Shown here: piece by piece, positions 41,913 through 51,396 of the stretch
Layout: each line of letters starts with the position of its first letter
Position numbering within the stretch: the stretch's first letter is position 1
Assembly: GCA_963713805.1 (NCBI GenBank)
Contig: CAVQNF010000036.1
Span: forward strand, 258,305 to 322,304
From: GAS188 sp963713805
GTDB lineage: Bacteria; Pseudomonadota; Alphaproteobacteria; Rhizobiales; Beijerinckiaceae
Direction: 5' to 3'
Length of the DNA: 64,000 bases
Translations under genes and position numbers: made by a program
The notes under the pieces: generated by a model
The model's database searches: none
What the model was told of the DNA's origin: nothing
Seen by the model: only the letters and a program-made list of their open reading frames with translations

Positions 41913-42692
41913 TCACACTCGCCGCTCGACCATCATCTTCTTGATCTCGGCGATGGCCTTGGCCGGGTTGAGGCCTTTCGGGCAGGCCTGGGCGCAGTTC
42001 ATGATGGTGTGGCAGCGATAGAGGCGGAAGGGGTCTTCGAGATGATCGAGCCTCTCGCCCGTCGCCTCGTCGCGTGAATCGATCAGCCAGCGATAGGCCT
42101 GGAGCAGCGCGGCCGGGCCGAGATAGCGCTCGCCGTTCCACCAATAGCTCGGGCAGGAGGTGGAGCAGCAGGCGCATAAAATGCATTCGTAGAGGCCGTC
42201 GAGCTTGGCGCGATCGCCCTCGGACTGGCGCCACTCCTTCTCGGGCTCGCGCGTCTGCGTCTGCAGCCAGGGCTCGATCGAGGCGTGCTGGGCATAGAAG
42301 GTGGTGAGGTCGGGCACGAGATCTTTGACCACCGCCATATGCGGCAAGGGATAGATCCTGATCGGGTGCTTCACCTCGTCCATGCCGCGCGTGCAGGCGA
42401 GCGTGTTGCCCCCATCGATATTCATGGCGCAGGAACCGCAAATGCCCTCGCGGCAGGAGCGGCGGAAGGTGAGCGTCGGGTCGATTTTCGATTTGATCCA
42501 GATGAGCCCGTCGAGAATCATCGGGCCGCAATCGCCGCGATCCACGAAATAGGTGTCGAGGCGCGGATTGGCCCCGGTGTCGGGATCATAGCGGTAGATG
42601 CGGAACTCGGTGAGCTTCTGCGCGCCTGAAGGCTTCGGCCAGGTCTTGCCGGCCGTGACCCTCGAGTTCTTGGGAAGTGCGAATTCAACCAT
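41913..42692 (-). CDS. sdhB: Succinate dehydrogenase iron-sulfur subunit
   Basis: Carries electrons from the flavoprotein to the membrane quinone site in complex II. Three clusters are visible: CREGICGSCAMNI with a later ACT Cys for 2Fe-2S; CILCACCSTSCPSYWW for 4Fe-4S; CHTIMNCAQACPKGLNP for 3Fe-4S. ATG at 42692 (259 residues), intact. It ends the sdhCDAB operon, after a small coiled-coil gene. Confidence 0.96.
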   Translation of the reverse strand: MVEFALPKNSRVTAGKTWPKPSGAQKLTEFRIYRYDPDTGANPRLDTYFVDRGDCGPMILDGLIWIKSKIDPTLTFRRSCREGICGSCAMNIDGGNTLACTRGMDEVKHPIRIYPLPHMAVVKDLVPDLTTFYAQHASIEPWLQTQTREPEKEWRQSEGDRAKLDGLYECILCACCSTSCPSYWWNGERYLGPAALLQAYRWLIDSRDEATGERLDHLEDPFRLYRCHTIMNCAQACPKGLNPAKAIAEIKKMMVERRV

Positions 42693-42700
42693 TGACGGCC

Positions 42701-42924
42701 TCAAGCCTCGATGAGTTCGAGCCGCTTCTCGATGCGCTGAAGGCGCTCGTCGAAGCGTCCATGCGATGATCGATGCGCACGATATCCTGGCGCATCAAAG
42801 CAACCTGCTCCTCCAATGAATGGAGGCGGGCACGGATATCGACCGCGACCGTCTCGACATTCTCCAGGCGCCGATCGATTCGGCGGACGAATTCGAAAAT
42901 CAGATTCACGGGTTCATCGGCCAT
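42701..42924 (-). CDS. Small coiled-coil protein between sdhA and sdhB (one frame break)
   Basis: About 74 residues, fully helical heptads: LIFEFVRRIDRRLENVETV, RLHSLEEQVALMRQDIVRI, then (after a frame change near 42758) FDERLQRIEKRLELIEA. The stop is nine bases before the sdhB start. No known complex II subunit matches it. It could be an assembly or regulatory factor or simply a hitch-hiker; position in the operon is the only functional hint. Confidence 0.7.
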
Positions 42925-42986
42925 CGCGTGCCTTCAACCCTAAATCGTCCATGACACGATCCCCACGATCCCCAACAACAACCGCT

Positions 42987-44826
42987 TCAGTACACCCTCG
43001 CCTTCGGCTCGATATAGGCGATGTCGTTCGACATGGTGAAGCTGTGCACCGGGCGGTAGTCGATCTTCACCTCGCCGCTTGTCGTTGTCGATCCAGGCGA
43101 GCGTATGCTTCATCCATTGCTTGTCATCGCGGTCGGGGAAATCCTCGCGCGCATGCGCGCCCCGGCTCTCGGTGCGGTTCAGTGCCGAATCCATGGTCAC
43201 CACGGCCTGGACGATGAGGTTGTCGAGCTCGAGCGTCTCGACGAGATCGGAGTTCCAGATGAGCGAGCGGTCGGTGACGCCGACATCGTCGATGCCCTTC
43301 CACACGTCATGAATGAGCTTGTGTCCTTCCTCCAGCACCTCGCCCGTGCGGAACACCGCGCAATTCGACTGCATGACGCGTTGCATCTTCTCCCGCAGCT
43401 CGGCGGTCGGGGTTGCGCCTTTGGCGTTCCGGAACTGGTCGAGGCGCGAGAGCGCGAGCTCGCCCGCATCGGAGGGGAGGTCAGGTTGAGATTCGCCGGC
43501 ATGGATCAGCTCGGCGCAACGTAGCCCCGCGGCGCGGCCGAAGACCACGAGATCGATGAGCGAGTTCGAGCCGAGCCGATTGGCGCCGTGCACCGAGACG
43601 CAAGCCGCCTCCCCGATCGCCATCAGGCCCGGCACCACGGCATCATCGTCCTCGCCCTTCTTGGTGAGCGCCTCCGCATGATACGAGGTCGGGATGCCTC
43701 CCATGTTGTAATGGACGGTCGGAAGCACCGGGATCGGCTCCTTCCTCAGGTCGACGCCAGCGAAAATCTTGGCGCTCTCGGAAATGCCGGGAAGGCGCTC
43801 GTGCAGGATTTTCGGATCGAGATGGTCGAGATGAAGGAACATATGGTCCTTCTTGGCGCCGACGCCTCGGCCCTCGCGAATTTCGATCGTCATCGAGCGC
43901 GAGACGACGTCGCGTGAGGCGAGATCCTTGGCCGACGGCGCATAGCGCTCCATGAAGCGCTCGCCCTCGGAATTCGTGAGATAGCCACCCTCCCCGCGCG
44001 CGCCCTCGGTGATCAGGCAACCCGCGCCGTAGATTCCCGTCGGGTGGAATTGCACGAATTCCATGTCCTGCAGCGGCAATCCGGCGCGCAGTGCCATGGC
44101 GCTGCCGTCTCCCGTGCAGGTGTGCGCCGACGTCGCGGAGAAATAGGCGCGGCCATACCCTCCGGTCGCGAGCACGGTCATCTTGGCGCGGAAGCGGTGG
44201 ATCGTGCCGTCGTCGAGCTTCAGCGCCACGACGCCCAGGCAACGTCCCTCCTGATCCATGATGAGATCGATGGCAAAATACTCGATGAAGAATTCGCTGC
44301 GCTCCTTCACCGCCTGCCCGTAGAGCGTGTGCAGAATCGCGTGGCCGGTGCGGTCGGCCGCCGCGCAGGTGCGTTGCGCCTGGCCGCCATGACCGAAATC
44401 CTTGGTCATGCCGCCGAAGGGCCGCTGAAAAATCCTGCCATCCTCCGTGCGCGAGAACGGAACGCCCCAATGCTCGAGCTCGTAGACGGCGGACGGCGCG
44501 TTGCGCACCAGATATTCGATGGCATCCTGGTCGCCGAGCCAGTCCGACCCCTTGACGGTGTCGTACATGTGCCAGCGCCAATCATCCTGATGCATGTTGC
44601 CGAGCGCGGCCGATATGCCGCCTTGCGCGGCGACCGTGTGCGAGCGCGTCGGGAACACCTTGGTGATGCAGGCGGTCTTGAGGCCTGCCTCGGCGCAGCC
44701 GACCGTCGCGCGCAATCCCGCGCCGCCCGCGCCGACGACGACCACGTCGAAGGAATGGTCCGTGATCGGGTAGGCCTTGCCGTTCTGCGCCGGAGCCGTT
44801 GCGTTCGCCTTGCCGTTCGTCGCCAT
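42987..44826 (-). CDS. sdhA: Succinate dehydrogenase flavoprotein subunit (one frame break)
   Basis: Oxidises succinate to fumarate with covalent FAD. VVVGAGGAGLRATVG is the FAD-binding motif; RSHTVAAQGGISAALGN surrounds the flavin-linked His; FVQFHPTGIYGAGCL and HGANRLGSNSLIDLVVFGR hold active-site residues. The frame breaks near 43078; removing one base gives GEVKIDYRPVHSFTMSNDI and the stop at 42987. The ATG at 44826 has GAGGAAG upstream. As sequenced the frame is joined to sdhD upstream without a stop, which I attribute to another one-base error. About 612 residues. Confidence 0.95.
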
Positions 44827-44837
44827 GGTCATCTTCC

Positions 44838-45237
44838 TCAAACGAGTTCTTGCGAGGCCGATCTTCAAGATCGCATACACGCCCGAAAGCGCCGTGGCGA
44901 AGGCGAAGAAGGTGTTGGCGAGAAGAGCCAAGACCTTGAGAGCCTCCCCATGCACGTAATCCTCGATGATCACCTGCATGCCGATGCGCATATGGGTCGC
45001 CGCGCTGATCACCGCCGCGAGCAGGATGAGCGAGACGAGCGGGTGCGAAATGAGGCTGACCGCCCCCTCGTAAGGCTTGCCGATGAGCATCATCACGATC
45101 GCGACGAGGCCGATAGCGAGCGCCGCATTGGCGAGGCCGGTGAGGCGCTGGAGCCAGAAATGAGAGGTGCCGCTTTTCGCCGAGCCCAGGCCCCGGACCC
45201 GGGCGAGCGGGGTGCGCATCGAGGGCATTGTGGTCAT
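44838..45237 (-). CDS. sdhD: Succinate dehydrogenase hydrophobic membrane anchor (3' frame break)
   Basis: Small anchor with haem and quinone sites. Starts with MRTPLARVRGLGSAKSGTSHFWLQRLTGLANA, here written in parts: RVRGLGSAKSGTSHFW is a strong alphaproteobacterial SdhD marker. Helices VAIVMMLIGKPY, HPLVSLILLAAVISAATHMRIGMQ and TFFAFATALSGVYAILKI follow. The open frame passes into sdhA; a one-base shift near 44855 restores a stop at 44838 after SQELV. Confidence 0.9.
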
Positions 45238-45265
45238 GGCGTCATCCTGTTCTCGAAGCTGCGTC

Positions 45266-45661
45266 TCAGAACCAGATGAGGGCGACGGCCCAGACGAGGA
45301 GGGTCAGTCCGATAGAGCCCGCGACATTGGCGAAGGCGAGCACCTCGCGCGTGCCCGGCTCCATCCCCCGCCCCGTATCCCAGACGAAATGTCGAATGCC
45401 GCCAAGCATATGGTGGATGAGCGCGAAGGTGTAGCCGAACAGCACGAGTCGCCCCGGGATCGAGCCGAAAACGGAGCTCGCGATCTCATAGGCATGTGGA
45501 CCGGCGGCGGCCGAGATCAGCAGGTAGATCAGCAAGAGCGTGCCGAAATAGAGCGCGCCGCCCGTGATGCGATGCGCGATCGACATCACCATGGTGATCG
45601 GCCAGCGATAGATCTGGAGATGGGGCGAAAGCGGGCGTGACGGCGTGGCGGTGTCGGTCAT
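45266..45661 (-). CDS. sdhC: Succinate dehydrogenase cytochrome b556 subunit
   Basis: Membrane anchor holding haem b. RPLSPHLQIYRWPITMVMSIAHRITG, in two blocks (SPHLQIYRWP and SIAHRITGGAL), is the classic SdhC signature. The haem His lies in ALIHHMLGGIRHFVWD. 131 residues, intact, first gene of the sdh operon, divergent from the enamidase-like gene. Confidence 0.95.
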   Translation of the reverse strand: MTDTATPSRPLSPHLQIYRWPITMVMSIAHRITGGALYFGTLLLIYLLISAAAGPHAYEIASSVFGSIPGRLVLFGYTFALIHHMLGGIRHFVWDTGRGMEPGTREVLAFANVAGSIGLTLLVWAVALIWF

Positions 45662-45936
45662 CTGCCGGAATCCGAGAGTGAGGCACAAATGAGAGGTAAT
45701 CAAACTTGCCTCGCTGTGCAATGCAGCATGTCGCGGAGCGGCGATGCGATCGAACGCCCCTCATCGCGCATTTCCGCATCTTTCCGCGATCCGACGCCAA
45801 ATCAATCGAGTAGGCAGCGAGGCCTTGTTCGCAAGGTGGCAGGGTTGGCTGAATCGAGGACCGCACCTTGTCACGCGCGTCGCATCCAGACATCATCGAA
45901 GCGCCGATCACATAAATCACATGGCGGGAGCGGATC

Positions 45937-47133
45937 ATGGCAGTCGAGGCGACCGGCGGCCCGATGAAGGGCAAGCTCGTCCTGCGCAACATTTCGACGC
46001 TGTTCTCCGGCGATCTCATCCATCCCGTGCTCGACGCGGACACCATCGTCGCGATCGACGGGCGGATCAGCGCGGTCGGCAAGGAAAAGGACATCGACAC
46101 GCAGAAACCCGATCTCATCATCGACGCGAAGGGCTCCGCCCTTGCTCCCGGCCTGATCGACAGCCATTGCCATCCCGCCTTCGGAGATTGGACGCCCCGC
46201 CAGAACCAGCTCGGCTGGATCGAGAGCTGCGTCCACGGCGGGGTCACCACCCTCGTCTCCGCGGGCGAAGTGCACCTCCCGGGAAGGCCGAAGGATCGGC
46301 TCGGCGTCAAGTCGCTCGCCATCGCGGCCGAACGCGCCTTCGCGAATTTTCGACCCGCGGGTGCCAAGGTGCTCGCGGGCGCGCCGGTGCCGGAGAGCGT
46401 CCTCACCGAGGATGATTACCGCGAGCTCGCCGAGGCCGGCGTGAAGAGGATCGGCGAGATCGGGCTCGGAACCGTGAACACGGGGCCGGAGGCCAAAAAA
46501 CACGTCGAATGGGCGCGAAAGCACGGCATCGAGAGCATCATCCACACAGGAGGACCCTCCATCCCCGGCTCGAACCTGATCAGCCGGGAGGTCGTGCTGG
46601 AAGCCGATCCCGACGTGATCAGCCACATCAACGGCGGCCACACCGCCTTGCCGAAGGCCTGCATTTGCGCGCTGTGCGAAAAAGGACGCGGTGCGATCGA
46701 GATCGTCCACAACGGCAATGAGCGCGCGGCCCTCATCGCGCTCGACGCCGCCAAGGGCCTCGGCATCTTGCACAAGGTGATCCTCGGCACGGACGCGCCG
46801 GCGGGCTCGGGGGTGCAGCCGCTCGGCATCTTGCGCACCCTCGTCTTCCTGGCGAGCTTCGGGGGCCTCAAGGCCGGCGAGGCGATCGCGCTCGCGACCG
46901 GCAACACGGCGAAGCTCCGAAATCTCGACGGCGGTCTGATCGCGCCCGGCGGGCCGGCGGATTTCGTGTTCATCGATCGCCCGCAGCACTCGGCCGGCAA
47001 GACGGTCAGCGAGGCGATCGAGCTCGGCGACCTTCCCGGCATCGGCATGGTGGTGATCGACGGGATCGTGCGGCTCGCCCGTTCCCGAAATACGCCGCCG
47101 GCCGACAAGGTGCCCGAGCTCGTCGGTCATTGA
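45937..47133 (+). CDS. Amidohydrolase, enamidase-like
   Basis: Metal-dependent hydrolase of the amidohydrolase superfamily. LAPGLIDSHCHPAFGD has the HxH metal pair (H77, H79); later IHTGG, HINGGHTAL and LGTDAPAGSGVQP give the remaining His and the catalytic Asp. Overall it resembles the enamidase that opens the tetrahydro-6-oxonicotinate ring in anaerobic nicotinate breakdown, but no other nicotinate genes are here, so the substrate is open. GGGAG precedes the ATG at 45937; MKGKLVLRNI at 45964 is another start. Intact, 398 residues. Confidence 0.8.
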   Translation: MAVEATGGPMKGKLVLRNISTLFSGDLIHPVLDADTIVAIDGRISAVGKEKDIDTQKPDLIIDAKGSALAPGLIDSHCHPAFGDWTPRQNQLGWIESCVHGGVTTLVSAGEVHLPGRPKDRLGVKSLAIAAERAFANFRPAGAKVLAGAPVPESVLTEDDYRELAEAGVKRIGEIGLGTVNTGPEAKKHVEWARKHGIESIIHTGGPSIPGSNLISREVVLEADPDVISHINGGHTALPKACICALCEKGRGAIEIVHNGNERAALIALDAAKGLGILHKVILGTDAPAGSGVQPLGILRTLVFLASFGGLKAGEAIALATGNTAKLRNLDGGLIAPGGPADFVFIDRPQHSAGKTVSEAIELGDLPGIGMVVIDGIVRLARSRNTPPADKVPELVGH

Positions 47134-47146
47134 CGAGGCTTGTGAA

Positions 47147-47782
47147 ATGACCGGCCAGCTCCTGACATTCGTCACCGTGTCCTTGCTGGTGATCGTGACG
47201 CCTGGGCCGGACACGGCGCTGACCATCCGCAATACCTTATCGGGCGGTCGCTCCGTCGGCATCTCAACCGCTGCGGGCGTCGTTGCCGGGCAGTCCGTCT
47301 GGGCCCTGGCCTCGAGCCTCGGCGTCGTGACGCTCCTCGTCTCGTCGGAGGCCCTGTTTCTCGCGATCAAATACGCCGGCGCCGCCTATCTCGTCCTGCT
47401 CGGGCTGCAAGCCTTGCGGTCGGCGCTCGGCCGATCCGCCGGGGCGCCGGCCAAGCCTCGCAAAGCTGGCAGAAGTGAAATCTCGACCGGTGCCGCTTGG
47501 CGCCAGGGCTTCCTCAGCAATCTCGGAAATCCCAAGATGGCCGTTTTCTTCGCGAGCTTGCTGCCGCAATTCGTCGCCCCCGGGGTCGCGACATTTTGGG
47601 CCTTCGCGCATCTCGGCCTCATCTTTTGCGCGATGACATTCGCCTGGCTGAGCGCCTATGCGGCCCTCGTCGCCAAGGTCGGCGAGACATTGTCGCGCCC
47701 CGGAATTCGCCGCGCCATGGAAAGCCTCACGGGCGTGCTTTTGATCGCACTTGGCTTGCGCATCCTCTGCGAGGAAAGGTGA
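47147..47782 (+). CDS. LysE/RhtB family amino-acid exporter
   Basis: Six-helix exporter. SLLVIVTPGPDTALTIRNTL is the family start motif with TPGPD; GAAYLVLLGLQALRSA and GFLSNLGNPKMAVFFASLLPQF follow, both conserved. 211 residues, intact. Thirteen bases after the amidohydrolase stop, so probably co-transcribed and possibly exporting the product of that reaction. Confidence 0.9.
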   Translation: MTGQLLTFVTVSLLVIVTPGPDTALTIRNTLSGGRSVGISTAAGVVAGQSVWALASSLGVVTLLVSSEALFLAIKYAGAAYLVLLGLQALRSALGRSAGAPAKPRKAGRSEISTGAAWRQGFLSNLGNPKMAVFFASLLPQFVAPGVATFWAFAHLGLIFCAMTFAWLSAYAALVAKVGETLSRPGIRRAMESLTGVLLIALGLRILCEER

Positions 47783-47983
47783 GGCCTCGGCACGACGGCG
47801 CCGGAGCTTCAGGGGATTGCACTTCGATCATTCCGGACCGGCATCCTTTGTCGGAAACGGCTTGACCCACCCTTCCTTGTCGGTGCGAGCATGCTATGAG
47901 GCATTCAAGCCGTGTCCTTCGCCAAAGCGATGGAACGCTAATGAGAGCAAGGCTTCGAGAAACTCGAGAGAGAGGCACGACCC

Positions 47984-48742
47984 ATGTCGTCACCAGAAAA
48001 GATCGCGCTCGTGACGGGCGCCAGCAGCGGCGTCGGCAGGGCGACGGCGATCGCGCTGATGAAGGCCGGCTACACCGTCGTGCTTGCCGGACGGCGCAAG
48101 GAGGCGCTCGAAGCGACCGCGGCGCAAGGCAAGGCCTCGGGCGGAAAGTCCCTCGTGGTGCCGACCGATGTCACCGACCACGCCTCGGTGAAAGCGCTCT
48201 TCGCCAAGACGAAGGAGAGCTTCGGGCGCCTCGACGTCCTGTTCAACAATGCCGGCATGGGGGCGCCTGCCGTGCCGATGGATGAACTCACCTATGAACA
48301 GTGGAAGAAGGTCGTCGACACCAATCTCACCGGCCCCTTCCTGTGCACGCAAGAGGCGATCAAGATCATGAAGGCGCAATCGCCGCGCGGCGGGCGCATC
48401 ATCAACAACGGCTCGATCTCGGCCCATACGCCGCGGCCGAACTCCGCCCCCTACACCTCGACCAAGCACGCCATCACCGGTCTCACGAAATGCACCGCTC
48501 TCGATGGGCGGGCCCATGATATCGCCTGCGGGCAGGTGGACATCGGCAATGCGGCTTCCGAGATGACCGAGCGCATGAAGTCGGGCGTGCCGCAGGCGGA
48601 CGGCTCGACGAAGGTCGAACCCGTGATGGCGGCGGAGAATGTCGCCAATGCGGTGGTCTACATGGCGAGCCTGCCGCCCGATGCCAATGTCCTCTTCCTC
48701 ACCGTGATGGCGACGAAGATGCCGTTCGTGGGACGGGGATAG
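47984..48742 (+). CDS. Short-chain dehydrogenase/reductase
   Basis: NAD(P)-dependent oxidoreductase with classical SDR motifs: TGASSGVGRATA for the cofactor, NNAGMG, Ser in NNGSISAHTPR and YTSTK with the catalytic Tyr and Lys. AGRRKE after the second strand suggests NADP preference. 252 residues, intact. The stretch from 47783 to 47983 upstream holds no gene. Confidence 0.9.
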   Translation: MSSPEKIALVTGASSGVGRATAIALMKAGYTVVLAGRRKEALEATAAQGKASGGKSLVVPTDVTDHASVKALFAKTKESFGRLDVLFNNAGMGAPAVPMDELTYEQWKKVVDTNLTGPFLCTQEAIKIMKAQSPRGGRIINNGSISAHTPRPNSAPYTSTKHAITGLTKCTALDGRAHDIACGQVDIGNAASEMTERMKSGVPQADGSTKVEPVMAAENVANAVVYMASLPPDANVLFLTVMATKMPFVGRG

Positions 48743-48875
48743 GCCATTCGATAGCAGCCATAGGGATAGCGCCACTGGGTGGAGAAGCCTTGTCACTGCA
48801 GAAGATTCTTTCGGTAACATTCTTCCGCTCTGCGCTAGGTTTATAGAAATCGAGTAGCCGACGGGAGGAGAGACA

Positions 48876-49048
48876 ATGCAGGGCTGGGTGAATTGGTGGT
48901 GTCAGTTGATAGGGATCACAGATCCGACTTCGGCTCGATTGCGACGGGTATCGTGGGTGGCGGTACAATGATTATAGCTGCGTGGTGCGCGATAATGGTC
49001 GCCAGTATGGTAATAGCGGCGATATTCAGCCGCCCGGAAATAAGCTGA
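48876..49048 (+). CDS. Possible small membrane protein (about 55 residues; frame uncertain)
   Basis: An ATG at 48876 with an excellent ribosome site (GGGAGGAGAG) starts MQGWVNWWCQLIGI but stops at 48971. In another frame from about 48896 to 49048 a single hydrophobic helix is read: ATGIVGGGTMIIAAWCAIMV, then ASMVIAAIFSRPEIS. Given the frequent one-base errors here, the two probably belong together. No family recognised. Confidence 0.4.
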
Positions 49049-49070
49049 GGAATATGCCAGAGTTTTAGGG

Positions 49071-49105
49071 CCCACTACCGCCCACTACCCCCACTACCCA
49101 CCCCC
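49071..49105. repeat. Short tandem repeat of CCCACTACC units
   Basis: Three to four imperfect copies of CCCACTACC(G/C) in a row just upstream of argD. A polymorphic microsatellite or a sequencing artefact are both possible. Confidence 0.6.
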
Positions 49106-49241
49106 ACGTATTTGACACGGGCCGTGCCCAAGCTATGTTATGCGTTCGAGCCGCCCGTGGGGCGGCGATTTCATTTGTGGCGCCAAGGCGCATCGTCACC
49201 GGCGCTGCGTCGAGCGCTCGTCTTGCAACGGGAGGATAGTC

Positions 49242-50520
49242 GTGACGACGTCAGCGTTTCTGCCGACATTCGCGCGTGCGGATCTCTCCTTCGAGCGAGG
49301 CGAGGGGTCGTGGCTTTATGCAGCGAAGGGTGATGCCTATCTCGATGTCGGCGGCGGCATCGCGGTGAATTCGCTCGGCCATGCCCATCCCCATCTCGTG
49401 GCCGCGCTCGTCGAGCAGGCGCAGAAGGTCTGGCACGTCTCGAATCTGATGCGCATTCCGGACGGAGAGCGCCTCGCCGAGCGTCTCGTCGACGGCGAGC
49501 TTCGCCGACAAGGTTTTCTTCGTGAATTCGGGCGCGGAAGCCAATGAGTGCGCCATCAAGATGGCGCGCAAATTCCACGCGCATGGCGGCCATCCGGAAC
49601 GCTACCGCATCCTCACCTTCGAGGGCGCCTTCCATGGGCGCACGCTCGCCACCATCGCGGCCGGCGGACAGCAGAAATATATCGACGGCTTCGGACCCAA
49701 GGTCGACGGTTTCGACCAGGTGAGCATCGACGACATGGCCGCGATCGAGAAATGGATCGGGCCCGAGAGCGCAGCCTTCATGATCGAGCCGATCATGGCC
49801 GAGGGCGGCGTGCGCGTCGTCGACCCGCAAAGGCTGCGCCGTCTGCGCGAGCTCGCCGACAAGCATGGCCTCCTGCTGATCTTCGACGAGGTCCAGACCG
49901 GGGTCGGCCGCTCGGGGCGCTTCTTCGCCCATGAGAAGATCGGCGTGACGCCCGACATCCTGTCGGTCGCCAAAGGCATCGGCGGCGGCTTTCCGCTCGG
50001 CGCCTGCCTCGCGACGGAGCACGCCGCGCGCGGCATGACGGTCGGCACGCATGGCACCACCTTCGGCGGCAATCCGCTCGCCATGGCCTGCGGCAATGCC
50101 GTGCTCGACGTGGTGCTGGCGCCCGGCTTTCTCGAGGAGGTCGAGCGCAAGGCATTGCTCATGAAGCAGCGGCTCGCCGAGCTCAAGGACAAGCATCCGG
50201 GCGTCATCGCCGAAATTCGCGGCGACGGCCTCCTGATCGGGCTTCGGCTCGAGACCTCGAACACGGAATTCGCGAGCGCCGCGCGCGCGGAGAAGCTGCT
50301 CGTCGTGCCGGCCGGCGACAACACCGTGCGGCTCCTGCCGCCGCTCACCGTGACCGACGACGATATCGGCGAGGCGATCCGCCGTCTCGATGCGACGGCG
50401 ACCCGCGTCGAGGAGGCCAAGCCCTCGCCGGGCGGCGGAGTGAGCGCGTGCCATGTCTCGTCGCCATGTCTTTTCCGCGTCACTTCCTCGATCTCTCCGA
50501 TTTCACCGCGAGGGACCTGA
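49242..50520 (+). CDS. argD: Acetylornithine aminotransferase (one frame break; 3' end probably near 50440)
   Basis: PLP transaminase of arginine synthesis. YLDVGGGIAVNSLGHAHPHLV, FVNSGAEANECAIKMAR, TFEGAFHGRTLATIAAGG, FDEVQTGVGRSGRFFAHE and SVAKGIGGGFPLGAC (PLP Lys) are all clear. GTG at 49242 follows GGGAGGATAG. The frame breaks near 49494; removing one G gives SFADKVFFVNSG. As sequenced the frame overruns the argF start to 50520, but family likeness ends after RLDATATRVEEA, so the real stop is probably lost near 50440. Confidence 0.93.
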
Positions 50521-51396
50521 GAGGGCTCATCGAGCACGCCCGCGCGATGAAGGCGGGCTTCAAGCGCGGCGAGGCGCCGCGCGAGCGTCCGCTCGCCGGC
50601 AAGGTGCTCGCCATGGTCTTCGACAAGCCTTCGACACGCACGCGCGTCTCCTTCGACGTCGGCATGCGCCAGCTCGGCGGCGACACGATCATGCTCACCG
50701 GCAAGGAGATGCAGCTCGGCCGCGGCGAATCGATCGCCGATACGGCGCGCGTGCTGTCGCGCTATGTCGACGCCATCATGATCCGCATGCTCGATCATGC
50801 CGCCATGCGCGAGCTCGCCGCGAATGCGACCGTGCCGGTGATCAACGGCCTCTCGAAGATGTCCCACCCCTGCCAGGTGATGGCGGATGTGCTGACCTTC
50901 GAGGAACACAAGGGGCCGATCGCCGGGCGCACCATCGCCTGGTCCGGCGATGCCAACAATGTGCTCGGCTCCTGGGTGCATGCGGCCTCGCGCTTCGACT
51001 TCGACCTTCGGATCGCGACGCCGCCGGAATTGAGCGTGAAGGAAGAGCTCGCCTCCTGGGCCAAGGAGAATGGCGCGCGCATCACGCTCACGAGCGACCC
51101 TTTCGAGGCGGTCGAAGGCTCCGATTGCGTCGTGACCGATTGCTGGGTCTCGATGGGCGACGAGGATGAGGGGCGGCCGGCATAACCTGCTCCAGCGCTA
51201 CCAGATCAACGACAAGCTGATGGGCGCGGCGAAGAAGGACGCGATCTTCATGCATTGCCTGCCCGCGCATCGCGGCGAGGAGGTGACCGACGAGGTGATC
51301 GACGGCCCGCAATCGGTGGTCTTCGACGAGGCCGAGAACCGGCTTCACGCGCAAAAAGGCATTCTCGCCTGGTGCCTGGGAGCGACAGGCCGATGA
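50466..51396 (+). CDS. argF: Ornithine carbamoyltransferase (one frame break)
   Basis: Makes citrulline from ornithine and carbamoyl phosphate. FDKPSTRTRVSFDVGM binds carbamoyl phosphate; LSKMSHPCQVMADVLT and FMHCLPAHRGEEVTDEV are active-site blocks with the conserved Cys. The frame breaks near 51176; removing one C gives GRRHNLLQRYQINDKLM. Its TGA overlaps the hslO ATG (ATGA). argD-argF order with hslO downstream is familiar in Rhizobiales. Confidence 0.95.

Noticed and set aside
42940..45237. True SdhD-SdhA fusion protein
   Set aside because: A one-base shift restores a stop, and the sdhA ribosome site and start are in place.
44044..45279. 411-codon plus-strand open frame over sdhA and sdhD
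   Set aside because: Shadow of sdhA; no ribosome site and no domain likeness.
45871..47370. 499-codon minus-strand open frame over the amidohydrolase
   Set aside because: Shadow of the enamidase-like gene, which has all metal ligands on the plus strand.
49071..49105. Possible CRISPR-like array
   Set aside because: Units are nine or ten bases with no spacers; only a simple tandem repeat.
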